Shown piece after piece: positions 52,373 through 60,000 of a stretch of DNA of 60,000 bases. Both the position numbers and the translations under genes were made by a program. This DNA is from Tubiluchus corallicola. Its lineage: Eukaryota; Priapulida; Priapulimorpha; Priapulimorphida; Tubiluchidae. The stretch's first letter is position 1. Each line of letters starts with the position of its first letter. The stretch covers positions 282,501 through 342,500 of the forward strand of contig JAQGDQ010000115.1 of the NCBI GenBank assembly GCA_030141605.1. Direction: 5' to 3'. Under the pieces are notes generated by a model. That model made no database searches and was not told the origin of the DNA. It worked only from the letters and a program-made list of their open reading frames with translations.

Positions 52373-53086
52373 CAGTTACAAGGAAATGTAGTAAACGGGA
52401 AGGGTGACACTCTTATGCAGAACTAGGAAACACCATATAATGACGTCAGAAGAAAATAATCTGGTCTGGCGCATTTAGGTTGTGATTATCTTGAAAAAGG
52501 TGTAGAGGAACCAGTGAAGTGCTAAAAATATCCTCATTTCCCTCTGTTTTGGCTTATGTTGATATAGAATCCTATATCTATGCCTATGGTTCTTTGTCTA
52601 TTATCTATGTCTACTTTATACATAAATACAGTGCGTCGACGAATAAGAAATTCATTATTCAGAATTAGCACGGGCCTCAGGGACTGCGACTGTCCTAGTG
52701 ATTGCGATTTAGTCATTTACCTCGTAAGACGTAAGTTATAGCGTGTGAGTGAAAAGCAGATCTATTTTTGTAAGATCACGTGTATTTGGTAAATTAGTGT
52801 CAGCCCAGTAAACTATTTTTCTTGACAGGTTATTAACGCACAGGACAGCAAGTCGGTTTTCTGTAATACGTCTGGAATTCAAGTCTCTAGTTCGGTTGGG
52901 AAACGTTAAACCTGTAGGCTGTAACCGCAAGCTGAACCAGACTCTTGATTAGCCTACTAAGTACACCACTGATTACTGCTGTGCTGCTTATTTGTCTCTT
53001 CATACAACAGTGATCTCGTTTGCAAATAGCCTAATTTAGAGTAATTCCTGGCAGTTACTGATATAGTACCAGTCGGTACTCTAGTC

Positions 53087-53341
53087 ATGCCATTGCGAGC
53101 ATTGTTGAGGTATTTAATGCACAATGAACAGCTTATTCAAAGGCTTGCCGATTCCTCTCCTATGAGAAGAGCAGCTCAACTTACAGCTTATCTTTTCCAA
53201 AAAGGTCAAGAAATTGGGGAAGAACAACTGCGTAGTACACTCACCCAATCTGAATCACGAATTCGTTCTTTTAAAGATACGTTCATGAAAGAAATGAAAG
53301 AAGGAATGAAGCAAATAAAGCAGGAAGAGAAGAAAAGTTGA
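53087..53341 (+). CDS. NCBP2AS2: NCBP2AS2-like microprotein
   Basis: Intronless ORF of 84 residues. The start MPLRALLRYLMHNEQLIQRL aligns with human NCBP2AS2 ([20 protein letters not shown]), and PMRRAAQLTAYLFQKGQ aligns with PIRRAAQLTAFALLQAQ. The conserved core is xLRxLL...LI/VxRLxxSxPxRRAAQLTA. The C-terminal half is a charged helix ending in KQIKQEEKKS. The human protein (99 residues) is a microprotein, reported under the names KRASIM and HIAR; its biochemical role is still poorly defined, so none is asserted here. The start is chosen by alignment and a G at -3. The human gene is divergent from NCBP2; no NCBP2 is visible here upstream. Confidence 0.88.
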   Translation: MPLRALLRYLMHNEQLIQRLADSSPMRRAAQLTAYLFQKGQEIGEEQLRSTLTQSESRIRSFKDTFMKEMKEGMKQIKQEEKKS

Positions 53342-54665
53342 TTAAGGTTACTTACCATAATGTATCGTGAAGTGCTGTGCAATATTAAAAATTTTATTGA
53401 CAATTATTAAAGTGTAATTATGTTTGGCAATCGTTAATTAGTAGTTTACATATCTTCTGTAATCGTGGTTTTTGATATAGAAAGGAAGGTAAAGAGTGGT
53501 AATGTTTTTCGAACAGTTAGTAATAGTGACAATACCTGTTGATCTATGCCTAGAAGCACACATCGGCTGCAATTTGTTGTGCAGGCTTTAGTGTAAAATT
53601 TTATGAAGCTAGTCTAAGTTAGATCTAGAGAACTGGGTAGGCTATTTTGCCATCTAATTGTATTGAAGAAAAGCTAAGATGAAATGCATGCGATGACTGC
53701 CAACAGAAACCTTCATGAAAAATGTAGAGAAGTCAGTAAATCCTGAAATCAGGTTATAATGTAGCAGATACACTGAATTGGCTTAATGTTTATTTATGTA
53801 ATAAATTATAAACAATGCCATGTGTTATTATACTTGGTGTAACAACCAATAGCACAACAAAGTGCATTGTACGTCAAAAGATAAATATGGCCATTTATAA
53901 CATGGTAAATATAAAAATAAACAGAAAATTAATGAGTATATAATTACTATGTATAATAATGTATAAAAGACTAGCAATATTATAGTAGCATTAAAAAATG
54001 TGATTTCTATAATATAAGAAAATAAGATCATATGATTCAGTGGTTGTTTTGTCAACAAACAATTTTTGTCATTTTGTGAAATATGACAATGAAATTATTC
54101 TTAAAATTTTTGAAGTTTCCTATCTTGTATCACATTATGTGCCACCAGATTCAGAATGATAGTTCTTTTTATTTCTGTTGTGTATAACATATCTATTATG
54201 ACATACAATCTGCTGGCAATTTTATAATAACAAATGCTATATATAATAGTGTTTTAAAATGGTAAATTCAAGGTTATTTGTTTGCAAGTTTTTTTTATGA
54301 AATATCAAGAAGTAAATAAAATGCTTATGCATATTTAAAATATGTACGGTATCCCTGTCTTAGTCAGTATGCACAGATACTGATTTAAGACCTTTGGTTA
54401 GAAATAAGGTATCACAGTTGTGGACGGCTCTCTGTGATGCACCAATGGTGGTCTAGGATGCACATTTCTAACTACAAGAATGACAAGACAGTGAAAGGTG
54501 AAAGAACTTGGCGTTATAAAGCTGTCTGCAATGGTTTGCCCTCATGCTACATGTCTGGTTTGTCCTCATCCTACATGTCAGAAATGTCACTGTCCTTTTC
54601 GTACACAACTCTTCTCTTCAAGTAATTGGTAACACTTGTTTGAAATAAAGGATATCCTACATCAA
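53342..54665. other. Convergent intergenic / 3' UTR region
   Basis: This lies between the NCBP2AS2 stop (plus) and the AGTPBP1 stop (minus), so it must hold both 3' UTRs. Candidate poly(A) signals are AATAAA on the plus strand at 53800-53805 and 54316-54321, and on the minus strand at 53789-53794 and 54168-54173. The small plus-strand ORF at 54434-54625 has no recognisable motif. Confidence 0.6.
53789..53805. terminator. Back-to-back poly(A) signals on both strands
   Basis: TTTATT at 53789-53794 is AATAAA on the minus strand, and AATAAA follows on the plus strand at 53800-53805, within a 17-base segment between two convergent genes. It could serve NCBP2AS2 (about 460 nt 3' UTR) and AGTPBP1 (about 870 nt 3' UTR). 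Confidence 0.4.
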
Positions 54666-54777
54666 TTAAGCTGCTGCAGACGTAGATGGCATCACTTCAT
54701 TGTCGAGTTCAGTATCCGATTGATGTTCGCTTTGCACCATTTCTTCGACACTCTCACTGTCAGAAAGGTTGCCATCT
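54666..54777 (-). CDS. AGTPBP1: AGTPBP1 last exon, acidic tail
   Basis: Acceptor CATTTAG, phase 2 in; encodes [20 protein letters not shown] and ends [10 protein letters not shown] with TAA at 54666-54668. Human CCP1 also ends in an acidic Ser-rich stretch but is longer. Confidence 0.88.
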
Positions 54778-57700
54778 CTAAATGAAAGGGAAAAAAAACT
54801 ACAATTTTGCAAGCTTTTGTCGGTGGTTGGAAAATCAGGGTGCAGTGAGGCATTGACCATTAGCCAGTTTTTTGTATTTCTAGATAAACCACACTGATCA
54901 ATTGTGAAAATTTATATCTGTCTAGAAATTTAGACATAATCAACCTTTTATTTTATTGAAAGCTATAAATCTAAAAATTGATAATGTCGCATATGAACTG
55001 ATTGATATCAAAAAAGGTTTACAAATTCAGCCACTGGATATTTCAAGGTAAAATGGGAAACATCCCTTTATAAAAAAAATTGTTTTTGAAACACATCTTG
55101 CATTTGACAAATCAGGAGCAATAATTTTAAATCAATTGAATAGCACATTACGTGCACAGTTCATCAAAAGTGTTTTTCGTAACAAAATCAGTTTTGATTT
55201 GACAAGTTGAATCTTAAGACCTGAAAAGTTTTTGCAGGTAATGACTCTTTCGGAATGCCAAGCAGTTTTCTTATACTTCAAAAAATCATCGCTTAATTAA
55301 ACTCCTTAAAATAAAATTATTTTATTTTATTATGCATAGCACACATACGGTACTAAGAGGTCCATGGCTTTATATAGAGTTCCACTGTCTAAATAGCCTG
55401 TTGATGGTAAGTCAACAAGTGCCTCGCAGAACTTCCTCCCCATTTCTTCCAGTTCAACAATGCCAAGTTGATATCCCTGCAATTATAATGTTATAATACC
55501 AATACTAACACAGTATAATACCATTATGGGGAACATGGTTTATTGCATACAAACTGGTAACGCGAACTTAGAAAAAAGAACAATCTTTTGCCATTAATAG
55601 CGCTGAATACAGTGTACTAGGGTTATTGCGTTTTGCAGACTTTCTGTTGGATCCACTGCCTACATTAGTGTGTGTTTACAAGTTTTTATTGAGTACTTTA
55701 TCTTTTACCAGCTGTTTGCAAATTAATTTACAGTTAAATTTAGCCCGTCCATTGCCTGACGCTGCAAAAAGTTGATGGGCATGCAGTATGCCGAGTTGTT
55801 AACATGTCGGGTCGAAAGGTCATTTTGTCTACCAGCTGTATAAAAACAATGAGACACTTAGGAATCCAGTTGCATGTTAACATACATTCATGAGCAGTCA
55901 CTCCTGGATGTTTTCATCAAGCAAAGAAGCCTATAACACAATTTTTTATACAAAGAACAAACAGAAATTTTCTGCAAACAAAATTGACTGACTTTTTTTG
56001 ACTTCTCATTGATGTTACAGAACATGTCACGTAAATCTACAACTGAACGTGAACACGCCATATATTATGAAACATTCATTCATTTTTAGTTTATTGAAGT
56101 TACATAAAACATTTCTCATCGAATTTGAACATACTGCTAAATACTTGATAGTTCACAGTATCTTCTAAGAGTACTTTCCATCCTCTGTGAAGCCACACAT
56201 TGTACATTATTTATACACATTAATACATGCTTGTCCATCCAGATATTATTAGCTACGAATGCTTATGCAGTACCTTGACTATAGAGTACTTTTTTCTGGG
56301 TCGCTAACAGGTTCCCTATAATGATGTTACACTGTAATTTAGTAAATTAGTAACCAATATTAATAATAGTATTAACAACGAAAACATGCACGTGTGACTA
56401 TCCAACTAGTCTGATGACCTAAAAGTTCATTTTATCTCTTGTGACCAATAGTGGTCTTCAGTTTTAGAAGGTATTGAATTCCAGAAAATCATTCCACTTG
56501 CATCTGCAAACATTTTTCATGCCAAATGTCCAATGACAGAAAAACATCAAGGTTATTACTTGTTGCTTATTATAAAAACTAAGATTCATAAAGTCATACA
56601 CTTTGTTGCAGAATCCTTAGTTGTGCAGTTCACAAAATGTGCTTTTGGTAGCTAACATTAATTCTGATCGAAATTTGCTTAGTATCTTTTAAAGATTGTT
56701 ATGTTGAGACATCTGCCGTCATTGTTTATAAATTACTTGCTCTTTTCTGTACACAGCATTCTCATCAAGATGAGTATCTGCGTGGACGGACATAAATCTC
56801 TGTCTTTTTACAATACCTGATACTCTCCTTGGTCGCAGCCACAGTATGTGCTTTCCATCGTGTAGCTCCTGGATATGCCCATCTCTCTCCACATCACCAC
56901 TCTAGCAGTATTCTCTTTAACCTCGTCTATATGAAATGCGCACTGTGACAAGTTAAATGATGGAGCTTTCTGCTGTAGCAATACTGGCAAAGTCTAGAAT
57001 AAGAAAATCAAGATCATACTGGAAATTCAAATACAAACGAGAAAAATAAGGGTTCTGCTGTGGAACAAAAAAGGATACTGACTTAACTCTAAATTACAGT
57101 CCAGAAGGAAACGCAATCCTAGAAAACCAGCTCTAGGGTGGATGTTCTTACACAATATCTATTGTTTTTAGCACGAAATCAAGCTTGGGCACACTTTTGT
57201 TCATGATATGCTTTAGAATGTTTGCACACTTCAATGTTGTCAGTTTAGTCCTGTAGAGATCACTAAGAGGCAAACTACTGCAGTTAGAGCAAAATGTGAA
57301 GAATTTAGGGTACCCAACATAGTGGTAACAGAATTGGGAGCAAAAAAATACCAGAAACGTTTTGTCATCAGTTGCACTAATTACATCATCCTCTCTCCAA
57401 GAGTTCTTTGCACTACAACCATAGAGGAAGATATTCTTTTTACACGAATGCCCATGGTAATCGCAGAATACCTAATAGAAAAAGACTTATTTTATTGAAT
57501 TAGGGAAGCAGTTTAGTTACTTTGTTACTACAGTTGTCAGTACACCATTGCATCTTTTGCTGCTGACCTACACCCATTTATAATATACTTGTCCAAAATT
57601 AAAGTAAGAATAACAGTTTTTGAAGCAGTTCTATTTACACTATAAAAAGCAAGTCTAAGCTCTAAGATTTGTCTGTGCTTGGCTCACTGCTCATGCTAAG

Positions 57701-60000
57701 TCAGCTTTTGATAGTCTATAATAGCTGCAAAATGTTTCTTATAATTATTAACTTTAATTTAGAGGTGATAAAAGATGCAACTTACAGAATACAGCAAAAT
57801 GAGCTAAGGGCTAAAAAATCGTCCTGCTTTCTTCTACTGCTTACTCACAGCATTTAGTACATGAAAAACATCTGACAAATATCTAGACTTTTTTATTAAC
57901 AGAAAAAAATTCAGTTTTTACTCACAAAGGGAGATGTTCCTGAAGACACCAAGAAACTAGCCAACCATTTTGTGTGATAAATGGTCGGATGGAAGACTGG
58001 ACAAGGATTGTTCCACTTCCGATTCAGGTCTTCCCCAATTAGTGAACATCTATGGCTGAAATTACATGACTGTGACTAAACGAAACCAAAAATGCATATA
58101 CATCCTCCCTGTACAAGGTAAACAGCCAGAACCAGTGTGGCAAATAAAAATGCACAGAGTAAGTGTCGAACTGGTTAATCCACTCATTAATTGACCAAGT
58201 TTCGCGCCATTGTGGAACTAATTATGGTCAACATTCACAGTGCTGAGCCATGTGCCTCGCTTCTGCACCATTTTTCACATGCCACACCACCCTTCGTTAC
58301 TTTCCCGGAATACTTTCAAATGTGCTTAAGAAGCCTCAACTGCTTCAAAGTCTGATCTGAAAGGACTATCCTATACAATAGGATAAGTGTAAACAGTATA
58401 TGCAGCAGACAGCAGATGTCAGTAAGCACACTGCCAAGTGAGACTGGATTGAACTAATAACCAACAAAATTTAAACTTGCAATTGAAATATCGAGTATGC
58501 GAAACAATGGCAAACTATTATGATTTGTCAATTATGTACTAAATTATAATGAAACAAACTGGTTGAGCTTCACAGTGGCTGCAGTGATGCTTCATTATGA
58601 AGTTTACATGATTTGCAAATACTGAGGATGCCTTAAGCTTGTACTGTAGAATGTAGATTACCTTCCATTTATAACTCCATCTGGGTTCAACATCGGAATG
58701 ATTTTAAACACATACATGGCTCGTAGCTCAGTTGCTATTGGGTCAGTGCTAAGCAGAAATTCTATGGTACCTTTAAAAAATTAAAACAAAAATAGCAATA
58801 CCGTGATATTTACATGTCAAAGTTGTGCTTGATAATTTCTTGTAAAATGCAAAAATTGTATATGATACAAGATATGTGAAGCAAAGAAAAAACTGTCAAA
58901 ACTGTGACAAAAATTGAATTAACGGTAATATAACATCCGCTACATTACACTAGCAGATGTTACCGTTAAATACTGGAATTTGAGAAACCCTGCTAATACA
59001 CCGTCGACGATTTCAAATGACTTCACGCAAATGAAACAATTATAAATAACTCAATGAAAAGAGTTAACATGAAGAGAGAATGATTGATACCTTTCATCAT
59101 CCAGCTGGCATTGCTTTCTCCCGGATGCACTCTAGCGGAGAGCAAAATGTACCGTTTTTTCTTCACTGTAACAAGGTAGACAAAGTAGAAATTGGGCATT
59201 TTCACACTACAACATATGTTAATAAAAATTTCAAACATACAGCGATTGAGCAAGGCATGCTAAAATGTTCGGAATTCATGATGAGAAACAGTAGGCTGGA
59301 CACAGTGTGTGCTTAGCGACTAAAGTTAAGCAACAATCAGCTTGATCAATAAATAGATGAATGTCCTCTGGAACCAGCCGGTATTGCTCAGAACTATTTG
59401 CTTTTTGAGAACGGAGATAAATGAACATGTACACTGCTAAGACATCTCTGCCTATTCAGTGTTTCTGTCTTGGTGGGCTTCTTTGATAATGAGCAAAGTT
59501 CCAGTACTGCCACAACTATTTGCAATTTTTACGTGCTGCCACCTAGTGTTAAGTTGTATAGACAATTGGCATTCCAGGCAAACCTGAAGTGGAGGCAGTA
59601 TTCTGTTCCAGACAGTTGTGTAACTTTCGGTCTGGAAAGGCATTTGTGCATATTCATGAGTTTAATAACTTTCCAAAAAACTAAAATGGTAACCTCTCGG
59701 AGTGCTACATATATCATTGGGGATGAATAGGTGCTAAACACTATGATGAAGTTTTCAAACATATATTTTAATGATCCATTAAAACAAACCGTTGCTAAAT
59801 GATAGCTCTCTGTACTTTTAAACAACAAATGGCTACAGGTAAACTTTACATATTTGTGCATTAGCGAAACAAAATAACACAAGGTGAAATCAAAGTACTA
59901 GCTCTCAGTCTAACACCAAATACATTGTACCTGTTGTCTGAAGCTGCATATTTCCTGTGATGGTAAGAACGTGTACGTCATTTCCCGCCAGTGTCTGACA
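54666..60000 (-). CDS. AGTPBP1: Cytosolic carboxypeptidase 1-like, 3' half (M14 domain to stop)
   Basis: CCP1 (AGTPBP1/Nna1) removes glutamates from polyglutamylated tubulin and other proteins in cytosol, axons and cilia (family knowledge). Eight minus-strand exons, 921 nt in consistent phase, encode the last 306 residues: 59931-60000 (partial), 59091-59165, 58662-58770, 57926-58055, 57352-57471, 56817-56993, 55349-55476, 54666-54777. Catalytic features are present: zinc ligands in HPGE, substrate-binding Asn-Arg in GEDLNRKW, zinc His in CDYHGHS, catalytic Glu in [14 protein letters not shown]...ELEEMG points to the CCP1/CCP4 branch, and CCP1 is the ancestral choice. The tail after the catalytic domain is short, acidic and Ser-rich ([20 protein letters not shown]), ending STSAAA. 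The N-terminal ARM-like region and most of the N-domain are off the right edge. Confidence 0.94.
55349..55476 (-). CDS. AGTPBP1: AGTPBP1 exon after catalytic Glu
   Basis: Acceptor AATTGCAG, donor GTATGT; phase 0 in, 2 out. Encodes [20 protein letters not shown], then [17 protein letters not shown]. Human: [20 protein letters not shown]. Confidence 0.93.
56817..56993 (-). CDS. AGTPBP1: AGTPBP1 exon with catalytic Glu
   Basis: Acceptor TATTCTAG, donor GTATTG, phase 0. Encodes [20 protein letters not shown], then [20 protein letters not shown] and [14 protein letters not shown]. The Glu of SYTMES is the general base of M14 carboxypeptidases. Confidence 0.96.
57352..57471 (-). CDS. AGTPBP1: AGTPBP1 exon with third zinc ligand
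   Basis: Acceptor CTATTAG, donor GTATTT, phase 0. Encodes [20 protein letters not shown] and continues [20 protein letters not shown]. His of DYHGHS is the zinc ligand. Confidence 0.95.
57926..58055 (-). CDS. AGTPBP1: AGTPBP1 exon with LNR motif
   Basis: Acceptor AATTTCAG, donor GTGAGT; phase 2 in, 0 out. Encodes [20 protein letters not shown] then [20 protein letters not shown]; human [35 protein letters not shown]. Confidence 0.95.
58662..58770 (-). CDS. AGTPBP1: AGTPBP1 exon (LNPDGV motif)
   Basis: Acceptor TTTTAAAG, donor GTAATC; phase 1 in, 2 out. Encodes [20 protein letters not shown], then [15 protein letters not shown]; human [16 protein letters not shown]. Confidence 0.95.
59091..59165 (-). 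CDS. AGTPBP1: AGTPBP1 exon with HPGE zinc motif
   Basis: Acceptor TGTTACAG, donor GTATCA; phase 1 in, 1 out. Encodes [20 protein letters not shown] and WMMK. His and Glu of HPGE are zinc ligands; human [21 protein letters not shown]. Confidence 0.96.
59285..59420 (+). mobile_element. Candidate tRNA/5S-like SINE, copy 2
   Basis: Shares GTGTGCTTAGC and AAAGTTAAGCAAC with the copy at 41398-41600, followed by a diverged body (GATCAATAAATAGATGAATG). Located antisense in an AGTPBP1 intron. More degraded than copy 1. Confidence 0.4.
59931..60000 (-). CDS. AGTPBP1: AGTPBP1 exon, partial at window edge
   Basis: Donor ACAG|GTACAA at 59931, phase 1 out; the open side runs off the window. Encodes [20 protein letters not shown], matching human ETLSGNSVPVVTITAMP, just before the zinc-binding exon. 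Confidence 0.9.

Larger units (their letters stand above)
47376..53086. other. Intergenic region, EIF3A head to NCBP2AS2
   Basis: Should contain the EIF3A promoter just above 47375 and the NCBP2AS2 promoter below 53087. No clear TATA box or CpG island is visible; the segment 47376-47540 is somewhat richer in CG dinucleotides. The region includes two unassigned ORF pairs (near 47.5 and 48.9 kb), a pentanucleotide array, a LINE remnant and a TTCGAA-rich repeat, listed separately. Confidence 0.5.

Noticed and set aside
1-60000. CRISPR arrays, bacterial operons, tRNA or rRNA genes
   Set aside because: None seen. The window is eukaryotic, and the only tRNA- and 5S-like sequences are SINE heads.

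Overview
The window is nuclear DNA from an animal. Coding exons are short, begin after AG and end before GT (once GC), and are separated by AT-rich introns of about 0.2 to 3 kb. The proteins are typical metazoan ones. The phylum cannot be fixed from the sequence; an invertebrate is likely because of compact genes, several LINE families and tRNA-derived SINEs (inference).

Layout from left to right. (1) 4.07-21.24 kb, minus strand: the 5' part of a LIM-domain-binding protein gene (LDB/CLIM/Chip family), with two alternative first coding exon sets, about 15 kb apart, that both splice in phase to the conserved 'RHTPY' exon. The rest of the gene lies beyond the left edge. Its large intron is full of repeats: microsatellites, a 1.8 kb inverted-repeat (foldback) structure, LINE and SINE remnants. 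(2) 23.79-47.38 kb, minus strand: a complete EIF3A gene, 21 coding exons, 4239 nt summing to an intact frame of about 1412 residues. It carries a long 11-residue charged repeat, one GC-AG intron and a possible alternative donor. (3) 47.4-53.1 kb: intergenic DNA with LINE remnants and a striking 0.5 kb pentanucleotide array made of homogeneous blocks, almost all differing by single transitions. (4) 53087-53341, plus strand: an intronless 84-residue homologue of the NCBP2AS2 microprotein. (5) 54.67-60.0 kb, minus strand: the 3' half of a cytosolic carboxypeptidase gene (AGTPBP1/CCP1 type) containing the M14 catalytic residues; its 5' half is off the right edge.

The genes are unrelated housekeeping or regulatory genes rather than one pathway: transcription co-factor, translation initiation, a small microprotein and tubulin deglutamylation. 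LDB and EIF3A are head-to-tail on the minus strand; NCBP2AS2 and AGTPBP1 are convergent. Splice sites were chosen by combining GT/GC-AG signals, reading phase and similarity to remembered family sequences; no search or transcript data were available.
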